From an uncultured Legionella sp. (lineage in GTDB: Bacteria; Pseudomonadota; Gammaproteobacteria; Legionellales; Legionellaceae): a DNA stretch of 12,688 nucleotides. The translations under genes were made by a program, and so were the position numbers. The notes beneath the pieces are model-generated. The model was given only the letters and a program-made list of their open reading frames with translations, made no database searches and was not told the DNA's origin. Every line of letters starts with the position of its first letter. The stretch's first letter is position 1. Positions 6,673 through 12,688 of the stretch are shown here, piece by piece. The stretch spans positions 1 through 12,688 of the forward strand of contig CAISKC010000323.1 in NCBI GenBank assembly GCA_903885895.1. The letters are read 5' to 3'.

Positions 6673-7434
6673 ATGCAAATCATCAACCATCTCCAAGATT
6701 GGCAAACACTGCGTCGTCAATTAGCACCTAACCTATCTTTAGGGTTTGTCCCAACTATGGGTAATCTCCATGTGGGACATCTATCTTTATTCCAAATTTG
6801 TCGTAAAGAGAACGATCTCAGCATTGCCAGTATTTTTATCAATCCGATGCAATTCAATCGTGCTGACGATTTTAAGCATTACCCTAAGACCTTAGAAGCA
6901 GACTTGGACTTACTGCAAAAAGCTGGGATTGATTACTGTTTGGTACCAGACACACAGTCTCTCTACCCAGAGGGGTATCGTTTTCGAATTGAAGAAACTC
7001 AAAATAGTTGTCATTTAGAAGGATTGCATCGACCAGGCCATTTTAACGGTGTTTTGACAGTTGTCATGATGTTATTACAACTCGTCAAACCACAACGTAG
7101 TTATTTTGGTGAAAAGGATTATCAACAGTACCAACTCATTCGAGACATGAGCAAAGCATTTTTTTTAGATTGTGAGATCATACCTTGTCCCACCATTCGC
7201 GAAAAAAGTGGCTTAGCATTCAGCTCACGCAATAATCGTTTGACGCCCGCAGAACGTGCTCTAGCAGACAAATTTGCCGAGATATTTCACAAAAATCAAT
7301 CTTGCTCCGCCATCAAAACCGAATTGATGAACTTAGGCATCAAAATTGATTATGTGGAAGACCATGAACAACGGCGTTTTGCAGCAGTGTATATGGGTGA
7401 CGTTCGATTAATTGATAACTATCCTTTGCCTTGA
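6673..7434 (+). CDS. panC: PanC, pantothenate synthetase (pantoate--beta-alanine ligase)
   Basis: PanC joins pantoate and beta-alanine using ATP through a pantoyl-adenylate, the last step of pantothenate synthesis. It belongs to the nucleotidyltransferase superfamily. Visible motifs are VPTMGNLHVGH with the HIGH-type HVGH (33-36), SIFINPMQF, the pantoate-binding region HRPGHFNGVLTVV, FGEKDYQQ (145-149 for FGEKD) and the KMSKS-like FSSRN (183-187). The C-terminal domain is short: 253 residues against about 283 in E. coli. The loss lies between the ER-A helix and the final VRLIDN strand, which is kept, so the enzyme looks compact rather than broken. AGGGG before ATG 6673 supports the start. panD is not adjacent, so beta-alanine must come from elsewhere. 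Confidence 0.95.
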   Translation: MQIINHLQDWQTLRRQLAPNLSLGFVPTMGNLHVGHLSLFQICRKENDLSIASIFINPMQFNRADDFKHYPKTLEADLDLLQKAGIDYCLVPDTQSLYPEGYRFRIEETQNSCHLEGLHRPGHFNGVLTVVMMLLQLVKPQRSYFGEKDYQQYQLIRDMSKAFFLDCEIIPCPTIREKSGLAFSSRNNRLTPAERALADKFAEIFHKNQSCSAIKTELMNLGIKIDYVEDHEQRRFAAVYMGDVRLIDNYPLP

Positions 7435-7440
7435 TAAATA

Positions 7441-7477
7441 TAAATGTTTGTTGGACCAATGGCGCAACAAACATTTA
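7441..7477. terminator. Long A+T-rich hairpin between convergent panC and the next gene
   Basis: A perfect 13-base-pair stem, TAAATGTTTGTTG (7441-7453) with CAACAAACATTTA (7465-7477), encloses an 11-base loop. It lies seven bases after the panC stop and 13 bases beyond the stop of the convergent gene. The stem is A+T-rich and neither side ends in a clean T run, so intrinsic termination is uncertain. Its position between two converging genes suggests a shared 3'-end structure. Confidence 0.45.
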
Positions 7478-7489
7478 TCACAACCTATT

Positions 7490-8143
7490 TCAATGCAAAT
7501 GCACCAATTGCGTATGAACTTCCACCGCAAAATAGCGATGAAACATTTGCAAAGAGGAAACACTGGGCCATTGAATCAACTGCGCCGCTTTTTTCATAAA
7601 ATCTTGCTGCAAAAGAGGTCGACAATAACGTTGCACCAATGGTTTAAGATCCGCTAATCTATCAAAATTACGCACCAACCCCGAAGCAGTTTGCGATGGT
7701 TGTGATGCATTGAATGCTTGCAAGAATCCTCTCACTTCAATCTGCTCACCATCCGTCCCAGGCAACCACTCTAAATCAACCACACGCGGCCTGACACAAA
7801 CTAATTGATGACAGTCATCAATAGACTCTTCCATCAATACGGTATGCGAATGTACTTCAAATTTAAAGCAACATAAAAAATCTAAAAAATCAGCTGTGAT
7901 TTTAGCCGCTAAGCTTTTACCTAATAACCTGACTGCTTCATGGCGAAACATATATGGAAACAAACGTTCCAAATGTTCTAATAAAGCTTCATCGCTATCA
8001 CATACAGGTAAAGTATATGCGGTATAATCAGACTCTAAATCTTCCTCATTAGGACAATCAAAATCTGGTAATTGTTCTATAACAAAAGAGGTAAAAAAAG
8101 AAGTAGGCTTTAAAACGATAATACAAGACTTCATTTGTGACAT
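7490..8143 (-). CDS. Conserved-looking protein of unknown function, Cys-rich
   Basis: I do not recognise this 217-residue protein. It has no signal peptide or membrane segment and should be cytoplasmic. It appears to be a mixed alpha/beta chain with an acidic patch near 32-38 (PNEEDLESD) and eight cysteines (7, 30, 48, 91, 92, 111, 116, 174), including adjacent Cys91-Cys92. The end is His-rich (202, 210, 215, 217). Cysteines and histidines do not form a standard zinc-ribbon pattern. AAGGAG six bases before ATG 8143 gives a good start. The gene is alone on its strand: convergent with panC, and divergent from mutY across the repeat array. A weak Fur-like site lies about 60 bp upstream. Codon use resembles its neighbours, so recent transfer is not indicated. 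Confidence 0.75.
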   Translation of the reverse strand: MSQMKSCIIVLKPTSFFTSFVIEQLPDFDCPNEEDLESDYTAYTLPVCDSDEALLEHLERLFPYMFRHEAVRLLGKSLAAKITADFLDFLCCFKFEVHSHTVLMEESIDDCHQLVCVRPRVVDLEWLPGTDGEQIEVRGFLQAFNASQPSQTASGLVRNFDRLADLKPLVQRYCRPLLQQDFMKKAAQLIQWPSVSSLQMFHRYFAVEVHTQLVHLH

Positions 8144-8320
8144 AATGCTCTCCTTGGCCGACTCTCTCTATAATGAGTACAAATGAAAAGCTTAAATCAA
8201 AATAAGAATGCTTATGCTTATAGCTTACTGCTAAATATTACTCGCTTCCACATGACTGGAATACATTTAGGTTATCACTTGTCCAATATGAATTGCAATA
8301 CGTCTTGTAAAAATAATTTT
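8144..8320. other. Non-coding region upstream of the unknown gene
   Basis: This A+T-rich stretch holds the 5' region of the minus-strand gene at 7490-8143. On the minus strand a repeated ATAAGC-ATAAGC-ATTCTT segment (8222-8204) matches 13 of 19 positions of the Fur consensus GATAATGATAATCATTATC. That is suggestive but not decisive. No clear -35/-10 pair with good spacing was found on either strand. The 20-bp repeats begin at 8321. Confidence 0.35.
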
Positions 8321-8610
8321 GAACTAGATCAACAATATTAAAACTGGATCGACAAGAATAAGACTAGATCAACAATAATAAAACTGGATCGATAATAATA
8401 AACCTTGATCAACAATAATGAGACTGGATCAGCAATATTAAAACCAGATCGACAATAATAAAACTGGATCAACAATATTCAAACTAGATCGATAATAATA
8501 AAACTTGATCAACAATAATGAGACTGGATCAACAATAATGAAACTAGATAAACAAGAATCAAACTTGATCAACAATAATAAAACTGGATCAACAAGAATA
8601 AAACGGATCA
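8321..8610. repeat. 20-bp tandem repeat array with regularly spaced GATC sites
   Basis: Fourteen complete 20-bp units run from 8321 to 8600 without spacers or length change, followed by a partial unit to about 8610. The consensus is aaactggatcaacaataata, with one to five differences per unit. GATC is kept in all complete units except the twelfth (8541-8560, GATA) and recurs in the partial unit. This gives 14 sites, mostly exactly 20 bp apart, about two helical turns. Units 4-6 resemble units 9-11 (100 bp apart) more than their neighbours, a sign of block duplication. The last units lie inside the mutY reading frame. Known possibilities are a simple minisatellite, or a Dam/SeqA-type methylation cluster if the host has Dam. 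There are no unique spacers, so it is not CRISPR. Confidence 0.95.
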
Positions 8611-9644
8611 TAAAAATATTTACCGATTCGCTGCTAAATTGGTATTGGCAACATGGGCGACAAAATTTGCCATGGCAAAACCCCTATACTGATTATCGAG
8701 TTTGGGTTTCAGAAATCATGCTGCAACAAACTCAAGTCAAAACGGTTATCCCCTATTTTTTAAATTTTATGGCACGTTATCCTGATATACATGCTTTGGC
8801 TCATGCTTCTTTAGATGATGTGTTAGCTGCATGGTCCGGCCTAGGATATTATTCCCGCGCTCGGAATTTACACCGTACCGCTCAAGAAGTTGTGGAGCAT
8901 TTTCAAGGTCACTTTCCGACTGATCTCATAAATTTGCAGAATTTACCCGGGATTGGCCCCTCTACAGCGGCCGCCATTGCATCTCTTGCCTTTGAACGCC
9001 CTACAGCTATCTTGGATGGAAATGTCAAACGAGTATTAAGCCGCTATTTTAAAATCGCAGGGAACAATCGCATATATGAAAATCGATTGTGGGAATTGGC
9101 ACATGCCTGCATGCCACAAACCGACTGCCGAGCCTACACGCAAGCCATCATGGATCTCGGCGCTCTATGCTGTACTAGCCATCAACCAACCTGCACAATA
9201 TGCCCACTAAAAGACGACTGCCTGGCCTTTGCCGATCAAGTCGTATCAGATTATCCAGAAAAAAAAGCAAAAAAAATTCGCCCCATTCGCAATGAACAGT
9301 TTTTACTTTTGCATACGGAGGATAAAAAAATCTATTTAGAACAACAACCACTAAAAGGTATTTGGGGAGGATTATGGAGTTTACCCAGTATCGCCGAAGA
9401 CACCGATATCCCTACTCATCTCAGAACCAGTCGCGAGATCGCAACCTACGCGATAGAACCACTCATGACTTATAAACACAGCTTCACACATTTTCATTTA
9501 AACATTTCTGCTTATAGCATCCAAACAAGTCTACAACCAAATTTATCAGGCACTTGGTTTCATCAAGAAAAGATAGCAGAATTGGGCTTACCAAAACCCG
9601 TGAAAGACATTATTCAATATTTTTTGGACGTAAACTTGATCTGA
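8538..9644 (+). CDS. mutY: MutY, adenine DNA glycosylase
   Basis: MutY removes adenine mispaired with 8-oxoguanine, preventing G:C to T:A mutations. With the ATG at 8538 the product has 368 residues. The HhH-GPD domain shows catalytic Glu59 (SEIMLQQTQV), LGYYSRARNL, the helix-hairpin-helix LPGIGPSTAAA and catalytic Asp160 (ILDGNVKRVL). The [4Fe-4S] loop uses Cys212, Cys219, Cys222 and Cys228, with the family spacing 7-3-6. The C-terminal NUDIX-like domain that reads 8-oxoguanine keeps KGIWGGLWSLP and the FTHFHL end. About 20 N-terminal residues come from the 20-bp repeat array, and homology starts only near FTDSLLNWYWQHGRQNLPW. The start is therefore uncertain: TTG 8505 keeps the frame longer, TTG 8561-8566 is possible, and none has a strong ribosome site (only GGA about nine bases before ATG 8538). 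Confidence 0.96.
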   Translation: MKLDKQESNLINNNKTGSTRIKRIIKIFTDSLLNWYWQHGRQNLPWQNPYTDYRVWVSEIMLQQTQVKTVIPYFLNFMARYPDIHALAHASLDDVLAAWSGLGYYSRARNLHRTAQEVVEHFQGHFPTDLINLQNLPGIGPSTAAAIASLAFERPTAILDGNVKRVLSRYFKIAGNNRIYENRLWELAHACMPQTDCRAYTQAIMDLGALCCTSHQPTCTICPLKDDCLAFADQVVSDYPEKKAKKIRPIRNEQFLLLHTEDKKIYLEQQPLKGIWGGLWSLPSIAEDTDIPTHLRTSREIATYAIEPLMTYKHSFTHFHLNISAYSIQTSLQPNLSGTWFHQEKIAELGLPKPVKDIIQYFLDVNLI

Positions 9645-9879
9645 GGAATTGGCGCATATTTTATATGAGTTTTTTTAAAAATTACGAGCATGATGAATCC
9701 TTAGAAGCCAGTCTAAAAAATAGAGTTTTGCATCTTTGATCTCTGTACAGTACGATTTTTATAATCGTCTTTGCAAAGATCTTTGATATTATGTTGCCCT
9801 ACGTTAAGAGCTATACGCTGAGGGACTATGATAACAATGCCTCCTTAGGAAGATCCTATTATGCTTTATTTCTCAGCCT
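9645..9879. other. Non-coding gap between convergent mutY and the Sel1 lipoprotein gene
   Basis: No convincing gene is seen in these 235 bases. A weak hairpin, ACGATT (9752-9757) with AATCGT (9763-9768) followed by CTTT, may end the mutY transcript. A 9-bp direct repeat ATCTTTGAT occurs at 9732-9740 and 9779-9787. Distant inverted GCTGAG/CTCAGC arms near 9820-9875 could fold beyond the lipoprotein stop. None is strong. Confidence 0.3.
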
Positions 9880-10218
9880 TTACGCATTATCAGGGTTCCC
9901 TAAAGCCACACCCCGCCCTCCGGCACTTTTTTGCAATATCTTCATCGCATTTTTTGCGTCCTCATTACCATTGTGCGCAGCGGTCGTGATCCAATACCAA
10001 GCTTTTCTACGATCCTCAATCACGCCCTGGCCATAGTAATACATATAACCCACTGCATATTGAGCCTCAGGCGAACCTTTTTCTGCTGCAGGTCTCAGCC
10101 TAATAAATGCTTGTCGATAATCTTGGATTTGGAAACTTTTAATCCCTTCCTGCAAATTCATGTTATGAGTACAGGCACTTAATAACCCTACAATGATACA
10201 GATGAGCAAACGACGCAT
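9880..10218 (-). CDS. Sel1-repeat lipoprotein
   Basis: The 112-residue product begins MRRLLICIIVGLLSAC, a lipoprotein signal with lipobox LSAC and lipidated Cys16. After cleavage it should be anchored to a membrane facing the periplasm. The mature chain has a helix pair with YRQAFIRLRPAAEKG, then a textbook Sel1-like repeat: SPEAQYAVGYMYYYGQGV, ending DRRKAWYWITTAAHNGNEDAKNAM. Such repeats form a short alpha-solenoid for protein contacts. The last 15 residues are Gly/Asn-rich and disordered. The start ATG 10218 has GAGGA seven bases upstream; ATG 10224 and TTG 10239 are less likely. It follows the GspC-like gene by 51 bp on the same strand, so an operon is likely and a role near the secretion machinery is possible but unproven. 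Confidence 0.85.
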   Translation of the reverse strand: MRRLLICIIVGLLSACTHNMNLQEGIKSFQIQDYRQAFIRLRPAAEKGSPEAQYAVGYMYYYGQGVIEDRRKAWYWITTAAHNGNEDAKNAMKILQKSAGGRGVALGNPDNA

Positions 10219-10269
10219 AAACATATCCTCAAAAAACAACCAACAAAACCTACTCTATACTCTTCGTAT

Positions 10270-10794
10270 TTATTCAGAACCCTGTTTTAAAGGCACTGGT
10301 AATGATTCAAAGATTAATGCATTTTTAGGTAAACTTAAACTTTCTAATTCACCCTCATGTTCTAACAAGACCCCATCCGGTGTTATTTGTTTTATTTTCG
10401 CACCACCTGGCACGGAATTACCAACTGAAAAAGTCTGCGTGCTGCTTCCCGGAACACTGATGATTGCTTGAGACTCTTGCGTATTGGGCGAAAAAACAAT
10501 CCCAACTAAAAATAAATCTAATCCAGATGGCTTGACGTTTAAATCTACTAATGCTTTAGGAAGATAGTCACCAAAGATCGGAATACTCAGCGTTTTTTGC
10601 ATGGTAGATGGCTTATTTGACTTATGTGGATGAGCTGGAATCGATACCTGTTTTTTCAATGCAACATGGATCCGATAATACTGAACGGCATCAGATAACA
10701 ATTCATAACTTAACAATGCGGCCATCAAGAAAAAAATAATTTGCGCAGCAATAGGACGTAATAATTTATCTTCCAAGTCGGTCAGTGAAAACAT
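10270..10794 (-). CDS. gspC: GspC-like type II secretion protein, short form without PDZ domain
   Basis: GspC spans the inner membrane and links the type II secretion inner-membrane platform to the outer-membrane secretin through its periplasmic homology region (HR). This 174-residue protein has a short cytoplasmic N-terminus, one membrane helix (about 17-38), a Pro/Lys-rich linker (about 47-68) and an HR domain (about 72-156). The HR shows IPIFGDYLPKAL, the strand LFLVGIVFSP, AIISVPGSSTQTFSVGNSVPGGAKIKQITPDGVLLEH and a closing strand. The C-terminal PDZ or coiled coil of classical GspC (about 270 or more residues) is absent. GGAGG five bases before ATG 10794 gives a firm start. No other secretion gene is adjacent; as I recall, lspC is also unlinked in Legionella. 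A PilP-like or other HR-containing protein is the main alternative. Confidence 0.75.
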   Translation of the reverse strand: MFSLTDLEDKLLRPIAAQIIFFLMAALLSYELLSDAVQYYRIHVALKKQVSIPAHPHKSNKPSTMQKTLSIPIFGDYLPKALVDLNVKPSGLDLFLVGIVFSPNTQESQAIISVPGSSTQTFSVGNSVPGGAKIKQITPDGVLLEHEGELESLSLPKNALIFESLPVPLKQGSE

Positions 10795-10893
10795 GCTTGC
10801 CTCCTTTTGTAGGTATATCGCCCCAAAAAACGTAGATTGTGACCATGCGAACTATATGATAATGTGTTTTAGATAATTTTGACAGGAGCTAAC

Positions 10894-12048
10894 ATGACGA
10901 AGACTCATTTTAACACACGAGTAATTCATTCTGGATTACACCCTGATGAAAGTACAGGTGCCGTCATCACACCTATTTACGCAACTTCAACTTATCGACA
11001 ATCAGCCCCTGGTGTCCATCAAGAATATGAATATTCACGTACCAAAAACCCCACCCGCTCTGCTTTAGAAGCCAGCATCGCCAATCTTGAGTCCGGTAAG
11101 CATGCCTACGCCTTCGCATCGGGCATGGCAGCAATTAATACCGTCATTGAACTACTAGAACCCGGCGATCATATCATTGCTACTGAAAATTTATATGGCG
11201 GCACTTTCCGTTTATTTGAAAAAGTGAAAAAAAGGAATAGTAATCTATCCTTTTCTTACGTGGATGCAAGACAGGTATCCGCTATCGAAGCAGCCATTAC
11301 ACCCAAAACCAAAATGATCTGGATCGAAACCCCCTCTAACCCTATGTTACATATTTCTGATCTAGAAAAAATCGCTGAACTTGGTAAGCGTCATCAAATC
11401 ATTACTGTTGCAGATAATACTTTTGCGTCACCTTGGGTCCAACGCCCAATAGAATTAGGTTTTGATATCGTTGTACATTCCGCTACCAAATATTTAAATG
11501 GTCATTCTGATGTCATATCTGGCGTGACCATTATCGGTGAACGCGAGGATCTTGCAGAACAAGTTGCGTTTCTTCAAAACTCTTGCGGTGCTATTGCCAG
11601 TCCATTTGATGCATTCTTGGTGTTACGTGGCTTAAAAACATTAGCCTTACGGATGCGGCAGCATTGTGATTCTGCTTTATATCTTGCTGAGTGGTTACAA
11701 CACCATCCATCTATCGAAACAGTGATTTATCCAGGACTACCCTCACACCCCCAACATGCTTTAGCCAAAAAACAAATGCATGCCTTTGGCGGCATGATCT
11801 CTATCGTGGTAAAAGGTGGTCTAGAACAAGCCAAACGTTGTTTGGGTCGGTGTGAATTATTTACTTTAGCTGAGAGTCTAGGCGGTGTAGAAAGCTTAAT
11901 CGAGCACCCTGCTTTGATGACACATGCCTCGATCCCTCTCGAGAATCGAATCAAAATAGGCATTGCTGATGGTTTGATTCGTTTATCAGTAGGCATTGAA
12001 GAGACGGCAGACTTGCAAGCTGATTTGGATCAGGCCTTAAGAAACTAA
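10894..12048 (+). CDS. PLP-dependent trans-sulfuration enzyme (cystathionine gamma-synthase or gamma-lyase type)
   Basis: This cytoplasmic enzyme of the Cys/Met-metabolism PLP family has 384 residues, the usual length. Visible features are the N-terminal THFNTRVIHSG, the cofactor- and neighbour-subunit-binding YSRTKNPTR (Tyr47, Arg49), SGMAAI, the LYGGT tyrosine (Tyr101), VADNTF (Asp174) and the PLP lysine Lys199 in HSATKYLNGHSD. The end, SLGGVESLIEHPALMTHASIP and LIRLSVGIE, is typical. Cystathionine synthesis from homoserine esters (MetB) and cystathionine cleavage to cysteine use nearly the same scaffold, and the sequence alone does not separate them; the THAS end leans toward gamma-lyase. 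No cystathionine beta-synthase or met gene is adjacent. AGGAG five bases before ATG 10894 fixes the start, not the in-frame TTG at 10879. Its stop overlaps the convergent GtrA stop. Confidence 0.92.
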   Translation: MTKTHFNTRVIHSGLHPDESTGAVITPIYATSTYRQSAPGVHQEYEYSRTKNPTRSALEASIANLESGKHAYAFASGMAAINTVIELLEPGDHIIATENLYGGTFRLFEKVKKRNSNLSFSYVDARQVSAIEAAITPKTKMIWIETPSNPMLHISDLEKIAELGKRHQIITVADNTFASPWVQRPIELGFDIVVHSATKYLNGHSDVISGVTIIGEREDLAEQVAFLQNSCGAIASPFDAFLVLRGLKTLALRMRQHCDSALYLAEWLQHHPSIETVIYPGLPSHPQHALAKKQMHAFGGMISIVVKGGLEQAKRCLGRCELFTLAESLGGVESLIEHPALMTHASIPLENRIKIGIADGLIRLSVGIEETADLQADLDQALRN

Positions 12049-12467
12049 CGTCGATACACCCATAATGCATTGATCGCAAACCCAGCAAGGGAGTACCAAA
12101 GCATGGCGCATATAATAGCAAATACTGGGTTGAGATGGTAAACACTGATCATCACATATTCAATCAGCTCTACGATACCCAAATTAAAAAAATTGATCGC
12201 AAAAAATGCAAGCAAACGCTTAGTAATGTTGCCAGACACCCGAAAAGTAAAGCGCAAATTCATATAAAAACTATATAAAATGGCAATCAAATATCCTAAA
12301 ACGGTATATTCTAAATAATTTAAACCTAGAGCAGAACCTATGTACATAAACGTAACACAAACAGTCATATTGGTGGTACCCACCATCAGATACCGAACAA
12401 AACGCATATGATGTTTGGTAACCAAATAATGCCATAGTTTTTTTACTACAGAAGTTAGTTTATTCAT
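12045..12467 (-). CDS. GtrA-family membrane protein
   Basis: The 140-residue protein has four predicted membrane helices (about 25-46, 52-70, 84-106, 112-137). It carries the GtrA-family signatures FVRYLMVGTTN near the first helix, FYMNLRFTF after the second and a closing GFAINALWVYR. Family members are small inner-membrane proteins thought to flip polyprenyl-linked sugars, or otherwise assist glycosyl transfer to surface polysaccharides. The partner glycosyltransferase that often lies next to gtrA is not seen, but the window ends 220 bp upstream. The ribosome site before ATG 12467 is poor, so the start is less sure; Met21 (MRFVRYL) is an alternative closer to the conserved part. The TAG stop overlaps the TAA of the convergent PLP enzyme gene, leaving no room for a separate terminator. 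Confidence 0.85.
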   Translation of the reverse strand: MNKLTSVVKKLWHYLVTKHHMRFVRYLMVGTTNMTVCVTFMYIGSALGLNYLEYTVLGYLIAILYSFYMNLRFTFRVSGNITKRLLAFFAINFFNLGIVELIEYVMISVYHLNPVFAIICAMLWYSLAGFAINALWVYRR

Positions 12468-12648
12468 GTATTGGATTCAGGGAATAGTCAGCATCATTTT
12501 CCAAATAGCACTCGCTATTGAAAATAGACAAAATATCGATGTTAGCATTATTTTGTAATACGCCCTAATAAAATTTGCTTTTCCGTAGCATTCTATGCTG
12601 AAATAGATAAAGAACGGACATTTTATGTATACAACCACGAGGCTTACT
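12468..12648. other. Divergent intergenic region between the GtrA gene and the right-edge gene
   Basis: The stretch is A+T-rich. On the plus strand TTGCTT (12575-12580) and TGAAAT (12599-12604), spaced 18 bp, make a weak promoter candidate for the right-edge gene. An AGCAT-TCT-ATGCT inverted repeat (12587-12599) lies within that spacer and could be an operator. A hydrophobic minus-strand frame crosses the region but has no ribosome site. Confidence 0.3.
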
Positions 12649-12688
12649 ATGCAAGCCATCATTGAAGAATACTACGAAGAACGGCAAA
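12649..12688 (+). CDS. Start of an unidentified gene (partial, runs off the right edge)
   Basis: ATG 12649 has GAGG six bases upstream, and the frame stays open to the edge, giving MQAIIEEYYEERQ. Thirteen residues do not allow identification; they look like an acidic amphipathic helix at the start of a cytoplasmic protein. An upstream ATG at 12625 in the same frame would add eight residues but has no ribosome site. The gene diverges from the GtrA gene. Confidence 0.45.
   Translation, partial: MQAIIEEYYEERQ

Noticed and set aside
8321..8610. CRISPR array or plasmid-type iteron origin
   Set aside because: The units are directly abutting with no unique spacers and no cas gene nearby, so it is not CRISPR. 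There is no replication-initiator gene or typical origin partner, so an iteron origin is unsupported.
9659..9739. Possible 24-residue peptide after mutY (MSFFKNYEHDESLEASLKNR...)
   Set aside because: The frame has no ribosome site and no overlap or promoter support; chance is the simplest explanation.
9791..10036. Plus-strand frame of 81 residues opposite the Sel1 lipoprotein
   Set aside because: It has no ribosome site and much of it is antisense to the well-supported lipoprotein gene.
10835..10863. Promoter for the PLP enzyme using GATAAT
   Set aside because: No -35 element with acceptable spacing was found: TTGTGA is only 15 bp away and matches poorly.
12477..12662. Hydrophobic 61-residue minus-strand frame just upstream of the GtrA gene
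   Set aside because: It has no ribosome site. It lies across a divergent promoter region and overlaps the better-supported plus-strand start at 12649; A+T-rich sequence readily gives hydrophobic frames.

Overview
The window reads as ordinary, gene-dense chromosome of an A+T-rich gammaproteobacterium. The gene set (FeoABC, ZapE, PanB/PanC, MutY, a GspC-type secretion protein, a Sel1 lipoprotein, a GtrA protein) and the style of the outer-membrane and secreted proteins at the left end suggest the Legionella/Coxiella side of the class. That placement is an inference; nothing here fixes the genus. I see no tRNA, rRNA, insertion sequence, phage gene or CRISPR array.

Layout. Bases 1-1205 (+) hold the tail of a probable outer-membrane beta-barrel protein, an unrecognised secreted protein, and a His-rich Spy/CpxP-like periplasmic protein with its own promoter. 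A GC-rich hairpin separates this from a long minus-strand block (1241-5674) read in the order alpha/beta hydrolase, zapE, feoA, feoB, feoC. Hydrolase/zapE and feoA/feoB are joined by ATGA start/stop overlaps, and feoC starts inside the end of feoB. A strong promoter with a Fur-box-like palindrome lies at the zapE-feoA junction, so ferrous-iron uptake is probably iron-repressed independently of zapE.

From 5716 to 7434 (+) lies the pantothenate pair panB-panC. It has a near-consensus promoter and a 21-codon leader reading frame whose stop overlaps the panB start. An unrecognised Cys-rich protein follows on the minus strand (7490-8143). Next comes the most unusual feature of the window: fourteen 20-bp tandem units plus a partial one (8321-8610), nearly all carrying a GATC site. 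This array runs into the 5' end of mutY (8538-9644, +).

The right part holds a Sel1-type lipoprotein and a short GspC-like protein (both minus), then a PLP-dependent trans-sulfuration enzyme (+). That enzyme's stop codon overlaps the stop of a convergent GtrA-family membrane protein (-). At the right edge another plus-strand gene appears to begin.

Several likely starts are internal to the longest open frame because a Shine-Dalgarno sequence or an ATGA overlap points to a later codon (feoA, feoB, feoC, zapE, panB, the Sel1 lipoprotein, the trans-sulfuration enzyme). No multi-gene novel system is visible. The candidates worth testing are the GATC repeat array, the panB leader frame, the Fur/zapE overlap and three unrecognised or poorly understood small proteins.
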